Under the pieces are notes generated by a model. That model was not told the DNA's origin. It saw only the letters and a list, made by a program, of their open reading frames with translations, and ran no database searches. The translations under genes were made by a program, and so were the position numbers. Below are positions 28,499 to 37,108 of a stretch of 64,000 nt of DNA, piece after piece. Source of the stretch: Alphaproteobacteria bacterium UBA1303 (lineage in GTDB: Bacteria; Pseudomonadota; Alphaproteobacteria; Micropepsales; Micropepsaceae); NCBI GenBank assembly GCA_002307315.1, contig DBTZ01000068.1:23958-87957 (forward strand), in the 5' to 3' direction. The stretch's first letter is position 1. Every line of letters starts with the position of its first letter.

Positions 28499-28678
28499 TC
28501 ACGGTGTAAGCCGAACTTGCGCCAGCACGCGGCGGATCGAGCGCAGGTTTTTGATACCGATGAAGTATTCGGCAGAGCGGACAGGCTCCCCTGCCATTTC
28601 GGCGACCACGTCGGCGTGAAGCGCAAACAGTTCGTTTCGCGTGAGGTAGAACAATTCGATCAAAGAATATTCTCTCAT
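28499..28678 (-). CDS. Small conserved-type protein (59 aa)
   Basis: The sequence is MREYSLIELFYLTRNELFAL followed by an acidic/Ala helix and a basic tail (IKNLRSIRRVLAQVRLTP). An excellent ribosome-binding site (AAGGAGAT) lies 6-7 bp before the ATG at 28678, which separates it from a longer in-frame extension to 28813. I recall similar short proteins near DUF3768 genes on alphaproteobacterial mobile elements, but function is unknown. It is all-helical by composition with no membrane segment. Confidence 0.6.
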   Translation of the reverse strand: MREYSLIELFYLTRNELFALHADVVAEMAGEPVRSAEYFIGIKNLRSIRRVLAQVRLTP

Positions 28679-28746
28679 CCTAATCTCCTTCGGTTCCAAC
28701 CGCGTAATTGCGGCCTTCAGGCCCGAACCCGCGCCGAAGGAAGCGA

Positions 28747-28798
28747 GCTGCATCGCTTGCGACCGCAACGCAGAGGAGGAGTGCCCAGCACTTGCAGC
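28747..28798 (+). ncRNA. Structured leader, copy 1 of 2 (multibranch motif)
   Basis: The outer stem GCTGCA (28747-28752)/TGCAGC (28793-28798) encloses TTGC-GACC-GCAA (28757-28768), an unpaired AGAGGAGGA, and a second stem GTGC-CCA-GCAC (28781-28791). The ATG of a short reading frame follows two bases later. The second copy at 37504 keeps the outer stem, the first stem and the purine tract but changes both sides of the second stem. Confidence 0.55.
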
Positions 28799-28800
28799 GC

Positions 28801-28971
28801 ATGAGCCGATCAAAGGCGCTCGCTGGCCGTCAGAAGGCAGCTATGTGGTTGGAATACGAAGGCTTTGAGAGCCGATTGGATGGAAAGCTGTTTCGCCGTG
28901 TAACGGAGCCAATGCCTGATATGCTGCCGGAATGTCCACGAATGATTCATCCCGACTCGACGCGCTGCTGA
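28801..28971 (+). CDS. Short reading frame after the structured leader (56 aa)
   Basis: It begins MSRSKALAGRQKAAMWLEYE and ends at a TGA at 28969-28971. It overlaps the start of the HEPN gene by 40 bp in another frame. The first eleven residues match in pattern the 11-residue frame after the second leader copy (MSRSAVLFGQE). It could be a regulatory leader peptide or a small protein whose translation affects the HEPN gene. No family is recognised. Confidence 0.4.
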   Translation: MSRSKALAGRQKAAMWLEYEGFESRLDGKLFRRVTEPMPDMLPECPRMIHPDSTRC

Positions 28972-30509
28972 CACTGGATGCCTTCGCCGCTCTATCCAAT
29001 CACGGTGCGCTGGAGCATATCGCCGAGCTGGTCAATTTGTCGGATGACCTTCGGAGAGAAGATGGTGTGGTTCTAGCTTTGGAACGGAGCAACGAACTTG
29101 AGTCACGGGGACTGTCCTCTGCCGAACAGGCCGTACTCGACTATTTCCGGGCAAACGCGTGGGCTGCACGAGTCAATATAAGGTACAGCGATGATGCGCA
29201 AAGATGGAGTTGGAGTCAGCCCGAACTCGCGAGCGAAATCCTGCTCCTGCGAAAGGCCCTCAACAGTCCCGCCTATTCGGCGTTGCCAACGCTCTACCGG
29301 TGCCAGATCGCGACCAACCTTGGTAACTCGCTAAGCTCGCTCGGTCGCTTTGTCGAAGCCCAAGAATACTGGATGCGCGCACTTTCGGAAGACCAGAACT
29401 TCTGGATGGCACAAGGCAATCGTGGTTATGACCTCATTTCATACGCCAAGTCTCTCTACGACCCTGGCCATGCCTCCGTTATGCTTGCGTTTGCGCACGG
29501 TGAATTAATGTCAGCCGTCTCGGTCGCGGCATTGTATCCAGACATAGAACGTGCCGATGCAGCAGCGTCCTTTGATAGTCAGCGGCGCAATATCGAATCC
29601 CTTGTGAACGTCGCCGCAATAAATGCCGACATCAGACTCGATGGTTACGATCTGGGAAAATCTGATTCAGAGCAGCAATACCGGCGCTGGTGTCTGGATC
29701 ATCACTTGTTTTTGAATCCTCTGAATGACCTTGGGGCCTATTCCATTGCGGCTCGCGATATATTGACTTTGCCTGATTTTGTGACCGCACTTGATGAGCC
29801 ACCCGTACTGATAGGTTTCTTCAACCAGATTAAGCAGGAATTCGTGTCGGCACGCTGGCTCTATTATGATGGGACGCGTGTATCTAAGCCTCATTTTTCA
29901 GACAAAGATGTTCTTCTTTACAACACGCTCGACTACCCGAGTTACGGGCTGCCTATTGAAAAGATCAAGATCGCCCTACGAATGGCACATTCACTGTTCG
30001 ATAAAATGGCGTTTTTCCTGAACAGATACATGAAACTCGGTATGAAGCCGAAAAGAGTAAACTTTCAATCCGTTTGGCGCATGGGCAAAGATGATGCGGT
30101 GCGAGAGGAGTTTGAGAGTGGTAAAAACTGGCCGTTACGCGGTCTGTATTGGTTGAGCAAAGATATCTTGGACGAAGATTTTCAGAACTCAACAGAACCC
30201 GATGCACGAGAAATTCACGACATCCGAAATCACCTAGAGCATAAGTACCTAAAAGTGCACGAGATGATTATGCCTCAATCGGCGGACGCAAGCTCAGCGC
30301 TTTCTTGGATGAGGGATGATCTTGCCTATTCCATTTCTCGAACGGAATTGGATGCGAAGGGCCTTAGAGTTCTGAAACTTGCTCGTGCCGCACTCATTTA
30401 CCTTTCTCTTGGCATGCACCAAGAGGAACGGAAACGTGCGCTGAATAGGGAAGGCAAGCTAATTGCACCCATGCCGCTCTCGCCCTGGGAGGACGGGTGG
30501 AAGTTCTAG
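28932..30509 (+). CDS. LA2681-family HEPN domain protein
   Basis: A 525-residue protein. The middle (YRCQIATNLGNSLSSLGRFVEAQEYW) is TPR-like. The C-terminal third carries the HEPN RNase motif R-x4-H as RNHLEH (Arg432, His437), preceded by EIHDI and followed by KYLKVHE, as in LA2681-like HEPN proteins. HEPN proteins with this motif are typically metal-independent RNases used in defence or toxin systems. No partner gene is adjacent apart from the short frame overlapping its start. I infer an abortive-infection-type role. Confidence 0.72.
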   Translation: MSTNDSSRLDALLTLDAFAALSNHGALEHIAELVNLSDDLRREDGVVLALERSNELESRGLSSAEQAVLDYFRANAWAARVNIRYSDDAQRWSWSQPELASEILLLRKALNSPAYSALPTLYRCQIATNLGNSLSSLGRFVEAQEYWMRALSEDQNFWMAQGNRGYDLISYAKSLYDPGHASVMLAFAHGELMSAVSVAALYPDIERADAAASFDSQRRNIESLVNVAAINADIRLDGYDLGKSDSEQQYRRWCLDHHLFLNPLNDLGAYSIAARDILTLPDFVTALDEPPVLIGFFNQIKQEFVSARWLYYDGTRVSKPHFSDKDVLLYNTLDYPSYGLPIEKIKIALRMAHSLFDKMAFFLNRYMKLGMKPKRVNFQSVWRMGKDDAVREEFESGKNWPLRGLYWLSKDILDEDFQNSTEPDAREIHDIRNHLEHKYLKVHEMIMPQSADASSALSWMRDDLAYSISRTELDAKGLRVLKLARAALIYLSLGMHQEERKRALNREGKLIAPMPLSPWEDGWKF

Positions 30510-30824
30510 CTCCGGTACTAATGCGCACCCTTCGGGCCGGGCTCTATGCGTCTGCGCACCGAACCTGCGAGCGGTTTCGGCCTGATGGTGACGATCCATC
30601 GCGCAGGACTAATGGGCGCCGCCCCTCGCGCGGGCAAGGGTACGCGCTGATCCGCGCCTCCGACCGCGTGTCCCCGTTCTTCCGCGTCTTTCGTTTTGTG
30701 CAGAACGGGTGAGCCCCCTCGCGGCCGTCGCCCTTGCCCTTGCTACCCCCGGTCTCGTCGACGGGCAGAGGTTCAACGGAGCGCTACACCTCTACTTTAA
30801 CCTATGTCCGGTTTAGACCTTGCT
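30510..30824 (+). other. Intergenic region holding an orphan copy of the long hairpin RNA motif
   Basis: 315 bp between the HEPN gene and the convergent traG gene. No gene is seen. The only strong structure is at 30664-30724. Short GC-rich inverted pieces occur on both sides (for example GGGCAAGGG near 30632 and CCCTTGCCC near 30731). Confidence 0.6.
30664..30724 (+). ncRNA. Long hairpin RNA motif, copy 1 of 3 (no gene downstream)
   Basis: The outer stem is CCGCG (30664-30668)/CGCGG (30720-30724). The inner stem CCCGTTCT (30673-30680)/AGAACGGG (30702-30709) is 8 bp and perfect, with a 21-nt loop. Internal bases TGTC and TGAGCCCCCT match the other copies at 34835 and 37928, while the stem sequences differ and still pair. 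Unlike the others it does not precede a plus-strand gene. Confidence 0.55.
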
Positions 30825-32297
30825 TTAAACCAACGGATTTCTATCAAACATCCCTTTGAACTCCCTGTCCTCATAGTACCTCACCCGTTCAGCCAAGATC
30901 GGCGGCTTGCCGTGGAGGAGAAGAATTTCCTCGTTCGGCGGGAGGCGGAGGATTTCCTGCGGCATAAGTAGGGGACGCGCGGCGGGCGCGTAGCTTTCCG
31001 ATCCGCGCGTTAGCTCCGCTTCGCCGCTGCGGCCATGCTGGCGTATCGTCACCGTACGCTGGCCGAGGAGTTTGGAGAGATACTCCGCCGTGCCGAGATC
31101 GTTGACGCCGAAGGCTTGCAGCACCCCGGCGTTCGCCAGGAAGGACTTCCAACGGTTCGGATAGAGGTCCTGAAGCTGCGATAGGTCCTGAAGGATCGGC
31201 CAGAGCAGAACGCCGTAACCGGCGAGAAGCCCGACGGCGGTCTCGACGGCTTGAAGCCGCCCGAGAGCGGCGAACTCGTCGAGCAGCAACAGCACGGGAT
31301 GCTTTGGTATCCGGCGGTCGCGGGCGAGGACCGAAAGGCATTGCCCGATGATGAGGCGGAGCCACCGCCCGTGCGTCGCAAGACGGTCGGCGGGCAGCAC
31401 GAGATAGATTGTTGTGCGCCCCGCTTTCAAAGCGTCGAGCCCGAAGCTCGACGTTTTGAGCACCTCGTCCATGCGTGGACTGTCCAGGAAGTGCGTTTGT
31501 GCTTGCGCCGTCGAGAAGACGCCGGAGCGCTCGCGATCCGTTTTCTGGAGCAAGCGCCGCGCCGTTCTCGCCACCAGATCGGCGGCGGCGTGATTGTCGT
31601 TCATGTCCTCCAGAAGATCGGCGAGCTCCGTCTCGCCGAGCGTTAGCCAATGGCGAAGCGTGCCGAGATGGCGGGTTTCTGGCATCTCGGTCGTGACGAG
31701 GTGCATGATGAGCCCGGCGATCAGTGAACGGGCTTCGCCGTTCCAGAACTCGTCATCTGTCTTCGATCCGGGAATCACCAAGCCGTCGGCCAACAGCGCC
31801 GCATCTTCGGCAAGGTCCGCGCTGTCCGGCGCCAGCCCGGCCAGCGGATTGAACTTCGCCGCCGCGAGCCCCGTAATACCCCACGGGTCCAGTACATGGA
31901 CGCGCTGCCCCATCTCACGCCGGTGCCTCGCCGTGACGATGGCGTTCTCGCCCTTCGGGTCTATCACGAGCATCGATCCGGGCCACGTCAGCAGGTTCGG
32001 AATAATCGCCGAAACGCCCTTACCAGCCCGGTTCGGGGCCAGGGTCAGAAGATGCTTATTGGTTGTGTAGCGCAGCAGCTTGCCACGATGGCGACCGAGG
32101 ATCATGCCGTTCGGGCCGAAGAGGCCCGCCTTTTCGAGATCGCGTGGCTTGGCCCAATGCGCAGCGCCGTAAGCGGTGCCGGTTTCGTGATGATGGCGAC
32201 GGTCGGAGAGAAACTCGTGTCCGAGCCACACACAGCCTGCCAGTGCTGCCACAACGCACGGCCAGTTCGAACCACCAATATCGAAAGGAAGGACCAT
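30825..32297 (-). CDS. traG: VirD4/TraG-type coupling protein, copy 1
   Basis: A 490-residue ATPase that would bring relaxase-DNA to a secretion channel. The ATG at 32297 gives the family N-terminus with one membrane helix (WPCVVAALAGCVWLGHEFL); a TTG start at 32354 is possible. Walker A is APNRAGKG (87-94), and Walker B is in VLLLLDEFAALGRL. ILQDLSQLQDLY is another family block. It is shorter than the second copy (46980-48899) and lacks that copy's extra N-terminal membrane segments. The upstream gap (32298-32531) holds no recognised gene. Confidence 0.9.
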   Translation of the reverse strand: MVLPFDIGGSNWPCVVAALAGCVWLGHEFLSDRRHHHETGTAYGAAHWAKPRDLEKAGLFGPNGMILGRHRGKLLRYTTNKHLLTLAPNRAGKGVSAIIPNLLTWPGSMLVIDPKGENAIVTARHRREMGQRVHVLDPWGITGLAAAKFNPLAGLAPDSADLAEDAALLADGLVIPGSKTDDEFWNGEARSLIAGLIMHLVTTEMPETRHLGTLRHWLTLGETELADLLEDMNDNHAAADLVARTARRLLQKTDRERSGVFSTAQAQTHFLDSPRMDEVLKTSSFGLDALKAGRTTIYLVLPADRLATHGRWLRLIIGQCLSVLARDRRIPKHPVLLLLDEFAALGRLQAVETAVGLLAGYGVLLWPILQDLSQLQDLYPNRWKSFLANAGVLQAFGVNDLGTAEYLSKLLGQRTVTIRQHGRSGEAELTRGSESYAPAARPLLMPQEILRLPPNEEILLLHGKPPILAERVRYYEDREFKGMFDRNPLV

Positions 32298-32531
32298 CGC
32301 CTTATCCCTTCGCGGAGTCGTCGCGTGGGTCTCCCTCGCGCGCCGGGCCTTCAAGAGGCTCCTTTTCGCTGTTCCAACTCCGCCTTAAACAGCTTGGCAC
32401 CAATCTATCACATCGGCGTCAATAATCGCATAAGACGCGCATATTCATGTATCGTGATTGCGTCAGGTTGCGGAGCGGCAATCCATGTGCGCCGCAACGA
32501 CAGACCGTGGGGTCCCATTGTGCTTATCTCT

Positions 32532-33500
32532 CTACGCGTGAAGAGAGATCGTACGGGTATGAATGGTTCCAACCGTGGTGTTGCCTCGCATGTGCGAGGA
32601 GCGCCAGTACACCGTATCGCCTCGACGCACGAGGTGTCCACGGACGAAGTGAAGCCGAGGCGACGAACGACCAGCCGCATCGCCATGCCCTGCGCCGGAT
32701 GAGCCCATAATATTCATCGTGAGTTCCACATGGTCGAGTAGGGGACGTTTACCACGCCGCTCCCGTGCCGCGTTGAGGCGACTTCTGTCAACAGCCTCCT
32801 GTCGGAGCGCTCGTTTTGACGACAGCAGGAGACAAAACGCGGCGAAGAGCGGTACGTCCACGACGATGGGACGAACGGCCTGATTCAGAACCTCGCGAAA
32901 GTGCGCACCGGTGCGTTCCGCATAGTAGGCCTGCCACTCGGGACGTAGACGGAAGCGGGTGCGAGCGAAAAGTGCCGCGAGGTCCGGGGTGCTCCGCACC
33001 GAAACACCGATTACGATATCGCTTCCTACATGAGTTTCGGCAAAAGACGCATCGTCGAGATCGAATTCAATGGTGAACGGTGCGACAGCGGGGCTGAATC
33101 CCTGCTCCTCCCAGCAAACGTTGATCTCCCCCTTTCTGCCGAAAGCATCGCTCGTCACGAGAAACCCGACGCGGCGGCCAGGAAATGGGTTCGCCGCGTC
33201 GGCCTGACCGATTGCGGCAAACGCCCGGTGTCGTGCCGCGTCCGTGAACTCGACCCAGAGGACCGGCGCTGGAACGCGAATGAGGTCCACCGATGAGCCG
33301 AGGATTGAGTTGCCCTCGAAGGCGAGGCTTGTGCAGAGCTCGGTTACGTCATCGGCAAGCACGTACCGCAAAGGACTTGCGGCGACCTTCGCCGCAAGCA
33401 CGTCGGTTCCGGGGAGGCGCCGGTCTCCCGCCTCCCCAGGAAGTGTTACGATGATTGCCTCCGGCGCTTGGCAAACCCTGTCGAGCAGACGCATGGGCAA
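32532..33500 (-). CDS. Hypothetical protein with a C-terminal VRGHLVRRGD-type segment
   Basis: A 322-residue soluble-looking protein without a signal. The N-terminal two thirds are mixed alpha/beta and not recognised. The end (HFVRGHLVRRGDTVYWRSSHMRG) resembles the C-terminal block of many uncharacterised proteins in alphaproteobacterial mobile DNA. It is followed on the same strand (upstream side) by the UrcA gene, 9 bp away, so the two may be co-transcribed. The start at 33500 is the first in-frame start and is not certain. Confidence 0.6.
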   Translation of the reverse strand: MPMRLLDRVCQAPEAIIVTLPGEAGDRRLPGTDVLAAKVAASPLRYVLADDVTELCTSLAFEGNSILGSSVDLIRVPAPVLWVEFTDAARHRAFAAIGQADAANPFPGRRVGFLVTSDAFGRKGEINVCWEEQGFSPAVAPFTIEFDLDDASFAETHVGSDIVIGVSVRSTPDLAALFARTRFRLRPEWQAYYAERTGAHFREVLNQAVRPIVVDVPLFAAFCLLLSSKRALRQEAVDRSRLNAARERRGKRPLLDHVELTMNIMGSSGAGHGDAAGRSSPRLHFVRGHLVRRGDTVYWRSSHMRGNTTVGTIHTRTISLHA

Positions 33501-33509
33501 GGCGCACCG

Positions 33510-33851
33510 CTATCTATTGCGTGAATCGGCGTAGAGGTGCTTCACAAGTGGGGCGGACACGGAGGCGACAGTACGGTCCATCGTGTCCGCCACACAGGCG
33601 CGCCGAAACGCAAACATCCGAAGATCGCGATCCGGCGCATTCGCATCACACGCCCGAACAGCGGCAAACTTCAGGCGTTGCAGGAGCGCCTGGACTCCCT
33701 CCGCCCTTGTGAGATCAAGGTCGCCCGAGCGGACGGACACTTGGCGGACCTCACCATAGGCGTCCTTTGTAATGTGCATGTCGTCGCCAAGCGCTGCACC
33801 AGACCCCAGTACGATACCGATGACGAGACCGGCATACCGATACGCGTTCAT
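33510..33851 (-). CDS. UrcA family exported protein
   Basis: A 113-residue protein. The ATG at 33851 starts a signal peptide (YAGLVIGIVLGSGAALGDD); an upstream extension to 34034 is not conserved. VSVRSGDLDLTRAEGVQALLQRLKFAAVRAC, followed by a second Cys (RRACVADTMDRTVA), is the UrcA pattern with two cysteines that probably form a disulfide. UrcA proteins are periplasmic and of unknown function, and frequent in sphingomonads and on mobile DNA. It is in line with the preceding integrase-like gene. Confidence 0.8.
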   Translation of the reverse strand: MNAYRYAGLVIGIVLGSGAALGDDMHITKDAYGEVRQVSVRSGDLDLTRAEGVQALLQRLKFAAVRACDANAPDRDLRMFAFRRACVADTMDRTVASVSAPLVKHLYADSRNR

Positions 33852-34000
33852 GCTCTTCTCCTCGCTTTGCTCCGGGCAACGGCAAGCAACCGCGCGACGC
33901 GCGGATGCATCGTGCCCGGGGGACGTTTCGAGGCCCGCCGTTTTTGTCGGGGATCGAAACACTATGGCCGATTTTGTTTCAGGGGCTCGGTTTGTGGCCG

Positions 34001-34606
34001 TTAGCGCCGGAATTTCCGCTTCGCCTGACGCCACGTCAGGCGAGCTAGAGCGCGTTCCTCGTCACCGATCAGCGACGTGTAGATTTCCGTCGTCTCCAAC
34101 TTCGCGTGGCCCATCCACTTCTTGATGAGCGTGAGCGACACTTGATTGAGTGCCGCTTCTGCGCCGAACGCGTGGCGCAGAGCTTTCGGTTTGGAAAGGA
34201 AGGCTGGCGCCTCGGCGAGCAACATGACCGCCTTCACCTTGCGCCACGCTGTTGTGCGGCTCCATGGCCATAGATGGACAGAGGCTTGATCCGTGTCGCG
34301 TTGCGCAGCGCGGTAGCCATGCACGTCGTCAAGGCAGTCGAGAAGCGCCGACGGCACCGGAACGGCGCGGATAATGCCTCTTTGACGCCTTTTCAGTGTC
34401 TCGAAATTGATCGCGCCGTTACCGTCATCTAGCCGATCTGGCGTAAGTGCTAGAACTTCAGATATACGCGCGCCGCTGAATGCAAGCACGGCGCAGAAAG
34501 TCCCAGTCTCGCCGCCGACACGCAGAGCCGCATCACAAAAGGCCCAGCGCTCTTTCGGCACAAGGTATTTTCTGCGGCCGTGCAAGTCATACAAAGACCA
34601 AGACAT
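34001..34606 (-). CDS. Small tyrosine recombinase (catalytic domain only)
   Basis: A 201-residue protein that is essentially just the catalytic domain of a Xer/phage-type recombinase. Arg is in FSGARISEVLAL. KALRHAFG gives the second Arg with Lys in place of the usual first His. WMGHAKLETTEIYTS gives the final His and the Tyr nucleophile. No N-terminal core-binding domain is present. Such short recombinases recur on alphaproteobacterial plasmids and elements, possibly for multimer or local resolution. It is clearly different from the main integrase at 26413. Confidence 0.82.
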   Translation of the reverse strand: MSWSLYDLHGRRKYLVPKERWAFCDAALRVGGETGTFCAVLAFSGARISEVLALTPDRLDDGNGAINFETLKRRQRGIIRAVPVPSALLDCLDDVHGYRAAQRDTDQASVHLWPWSRTTAWRKVKAVMLLAEAPAFLSKPKALRHAFGAEAALNQVSLTLIKKWMGHAKLETTEIYTSLIGDEERALARLTWRQAKRKFRR

Positions 34607-34834
34607 CTTGCATTCCTTATACTCATTCTACGAAAAATATTCGTGGGCTCCGTTGACTTCGACAGCGGTTTCGAAACAAAATCGGCCATTCTGTTTCGTC
34701 CGTATACGGATTGTATCACAGAATTAAGCGCCTATTCCGGTATGTATCGTTCTTTCCGGCGCCGCATCCGGCGTCCTCGATACCGCGAAGTCCTGGGGCA
34801 CACCCCGGCGCTTCAGGACAAGGGCTTTGCCCTC

Positions 34835-34902
34835 GACGCGAGTGTCCCCAGCTTTCGCGTCGCTGCGCTCGCTGCCAAGCCGGGCGATACCCCTCACGCG
34901 TC
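34835..34902 (+). ncRNA. Long hairpin RNA motif, copy 2 of 3 (upstream of ardC)
   Basis: The outer stem is GACGCG (34835-34840)/CGCGTC (34897-34902). The inner stem CCCAGCTT (34847-34854)/AAGCCGGG (34877-34884) has one mismatch and a 22-nt loop. The internal bases TGTC and CGATACCCCT match the other copies. It lies about 90 bp before the ardC start. Confidence 0.55.
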
Positions 34903-34943
34903 TCGTCCTTCCGCTGCCAAGGCCCCGCGCCCCTTAGGCCTCG

Positions 34944-34989
34944 CATCGAGGCCGCAATCGGGCGGCTTCAAGCGGAAAGGAACAAAACC
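34944..34989 (+). promoter_or_regulatory. Shared leader tail of ardC
   Basis: CATCGAG is followed by the hairpin GCCGC-AATCGG-GCGGC (34951-34966), then GGAAAGGAAC as ribosome-binding site and the ATG at 34990. The same arrangement, with different but still paired stem bases, precedes the DUF3768 and DUF736 genes. Confidence 0.55.
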
Positions 34990-35907
34990 ATGTCTTCGGA
35001 AAAGGCCGATCTTTATTCACGGATCACAAACCGCATCGTCTCGGAATTGGAGAAAGGCGTTCGTCCTTGGCTGAAGCCCTGGAACGCCGAACACGCAGCC
35101 GGGCGTATCACGCGGCCCTTACGCCACAACGGCGAGCCCTATCGCGGCATCAACGTCCTGATGCTGTGGGGTGAGGCGATGAATTCTAACTTCATCTGTC
35201 CAATCTGGATGACCTATAAGCAGGCGCAAGAGCTTGGCGCCCAGGTCCGCAAAGGCGAACACGGTGCGCAGGTCGTCTATGCCGACCGCATCCATCGCAC
35301 CGAAACCGGCAAGAACGGCGAGGACATCGAGCGCGAAATCCCCTTCCTTAAAGGCTACACAGTCTTCAACTGCGAACAGATCGACGGCTTGCCCGCCGGG
35401 TACTTAGCACCCGCCGCGCCGGTGCTCGATCCCGTGCAACGGATCGCTCTTGCCGAAACCTTCTTCGGCAACACGAACGCCGACATCCGGCATGGCGGCG
35501 GTCGTGCCTACTACAACATCTCTTCCGACTTCGTGCAGATGCCGCCGTTCGAGACCTTCAAGGACGCCGAAAGCTACTACGGTGTGTTTGGCCATGAACT
35601 TTGTCACTGGACTCGCCACGAAAAGCGGCTCAACCGCGAGTTCGGACGCAAGCGCTGGGGCGACGAAGGCTATGCTGCTGAGGAGCTTGTTGCCGAGCTT
35701 GGCAGCGCGTTTCTCTCCGCCGATCTTGGTATCACGCCGGAGCCGCGCGAGGATCACGCCAGTTACATCGCGAATTGGCTCGAAGTTCTGAAGAACGACA
35801 AGCGCGCGATCTTCACCGCTGCCGCTCATGCCGAGCGCGCCGTCGCATTCTTGCACGGCCTGCAACGGCAGGCCACCGAGGGCGACGGCGAAATGGAGGC
35901 CGCGTAA
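34990..35907 (+). CDS. ardC: ArdC-type antirestriction/ssDNA-binding metalloprotease-like protein
   Basis: A 305-residue protein. The N-terminal ssDNA-binding part (DLYSRITNRIVSELEKGVRPWLKPW, then YRGINVLMLW) is typical of ArdC/TraC primase-like proteins. The C-terminal zincin-like domain has HELCHWTRH (HExxH). ArdC-type proteins protect incoming single-stranded DNA from host restriction during transfer. The ATG at 34990 follows GGAAAGG. Two RNA-like structures lie in the 160-bp leader. It belongs to the transfer backbone. Confidence 0.9.
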   Translation: MSSEKADLYSRITNRIVSELEKGVRPWLKPWNAEHAAGRITRPLRHNGEPYRGINVLMLWGEAMNSNFICPIWMTYKQAQELGAQVRKGEHGAQVVYADRIHRTETGKNGEDIEREIPFLKGYTVFNCEQIDGLPAGYLAPAAPVLDPVQRIALAETFFGNTNADIRHGGGRAYYNISSDFVQMPPFETFKDAESYYGVFGHELCHWTRHEKRLNREFGRKRWGDEGYAAEELVAELGSAFLSADLGITPEPREDHASYIANWLEVLKNDKRAIFTAAAHAERAVAFLHGLQRQATEGDGEMEAA

Positions 35908-36005
35908 GCGGCCGCCATTTTCCGAGCTAAAATGCGCAGCTGATTTTGTTAAACAGATATAGCACTCGGGAACGGCAAGACTGGCTAAGGTGAATTATGA
36001 TCATA

Positions 36006-36230
36006 CTACAGATGACAATCGAAGCCGATCACAGTCCCACTTTTTACCCTAACGTTTGGGCCTACGACCGCTTTCGGTTCAACCACGGCGTCAAATTCGA
36101 TGGTGGCCGAGGAATCAATTTTGGCCGTAGCTGCAACCCACCCACCAACTGACCCATCGGGATTATTCCAGCGTTTCGCCGCGACTTCATCGCCATCGAC
36201 CACAAACGTGTAACTCTCGCGCCTGCTCAT
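36006..36230 (-). CDS. Small protein with hexapeptide-like repeats (74 aa)
   Basis: The N-terminal half (YTFVVDGDEVAAKRWNNPDGS) is followed by short repeats with V/I every six residues or so (KIDSSATIEFDAVVEPKAVV and onward), suggesting a few coils of a left-handed beta-helix. GGGAGAGG precedes the ATG at 36230. It is last in a three-gene minus-strand set (37108, 36790, 36230) of AT-rich composition unlike the backbone. Function is unknown. Confidence 0.6.
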   Translation of the reverse strand: MSRRESYTFVVDGDEVAAKRWNNPDGSVGGWVAATAKIDSSATIEFDAVVEPKAVVGPNVRVKSGTVIGFDCHL

Positions 36231-36274
36231 AGCCTCTCCCTCAAAAACGAATCAGCTTATGTGGTATGAAGTGA

Positions 36275-36790
36275 TTACGTTTTGCACAGGTGTGGCAATA
36301 GCGCAACGAAAAACTTCAATGCGGGTCGGGCCAATGTCACACAGACCACCGCCCCAAATGAGATGGGTAACCAATAGTCAACGAAAACAAGTGCCCATCC
36401 AGTAAAGCGAATCTGTCCGTTGAGCTTTTGCAGGTCGGCCTCAATTTCATTTTTCATGCGCTGCAATTCGGGGTCCTCACTTCCCGGTACGAATAGGTCT
36501 TTGGCCGAAGTGACTGCGTTTGTCTTTTCATCAAGTCTGATGCATTCGCTCTTTTCAAAAGCCTTCCGTTCAACTCGCCCATTCAAAAAAAGCGACAGCA
36601 ACAAATACAAAACCACAACGAAGAATACGCCAGAAAAATCAACATTTTTGGCGATGGGTATACCGCCAATATTTGTCGTGGCAGGAGAAATTCCATAGGC
36701 GTGGATGGTTAGTCCTAGTGCTCCATAGAAGTAGATCCAATACGTAATTTTTCGAATTTCTTCTGAAAACTTGAATCCGACGCCGCTCAT
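36275..36790 (-). CDS. Membrane protein of unknown function (171 aa)
   Basis: Three or four hydrophobic segments are visible: ITYWIYFYGALGLTIHAYGI, FSGVFFVVVLYLLLSLFL, and a C-terminal stretch around WLPISFGAVVCVTLA. A charged cytoplasmic-type linker with a predicted helix (PELQRMKNEIEADLQKLNGQI) lies between. There is no family match by eye. It sits between two small genes on the same strand, 15 bp after the upstream gene and 44 bp before the next. The three may form a cargo operon. Confidence 0.6.
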   Translation of the reverse strand: MSGVGFKFSEEIRKITYWIYFYGALGLTIHAYGISPATTNIGGIPIAKNVDFSGVFFVVVLYLLLSLFLNGRVERKAFEKSECIRLDEKTNAVTSAKDLFVPGSEDPELQRMKNEIEADLQKLNGQIRFTGWALVFVDYWLPISFGAVVCVTLARPALKFFVALLPHLCKT

Positions 36791-36805
36791 AGCAAGGCTC
36801 CAGGG

Positions 36806-37108
36806 TTACTCCCAAATACGTCCACCCATAGAGCGACCAACCCCACCGTGATAATGCCTTACCACATGGTGTTGAACCTCTATGTCATTCCGCGCTTTCG
36901 CTTTGATGATGCGCACAAAGCCTTCGCGTTCTTGCCGAACCGTCGCAGGTATAAGGCGCAAACTGGTCTCGTGATGAAGGCCTCGGCGATTATCGATTTG
37001 TGTCGCGTCACGAACACACTCATACGACTGGTTTTGAAGGACTGCTGTGACCTCACCAGTATCGGGAAACGGGATGATGAGTACTTCGTCTTGGACTTTG
37101 AACGGCAT
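36806..37108 (-). CDS. Hypothetical soluble protein (100 aa)
   Basis: Begins MPFKVQDEVLIIPFPDTGEV. A strong ribosome-binding site (GGAGGAAT) lies just upstream of the ATG at 37108, which favours this frame over the overlapping plus-strand frame at 36848. The protein is basic and His-rich toward its end (IEVQHHVVRHYHGGVGRS). It is the first gene of a three-gene minus-strand set. No family is recognised. Confidence 0.6.
   Translation of the reverse strand: MPFKVQDEVLIIPFPDTGEVTAVLQNQSYECVRDATQIDNRRGLHHETSLRLIPATVRQEREGFVRIIKAKARNDIEVQHHVVRHYHGGVGRSMGGRIWE

Noticed and set aside
30664..30724. Simple terminator for the HEPN gene
   Set aside because: No U-tract follows and the internal bases match two other copies that lie upstream of genes.
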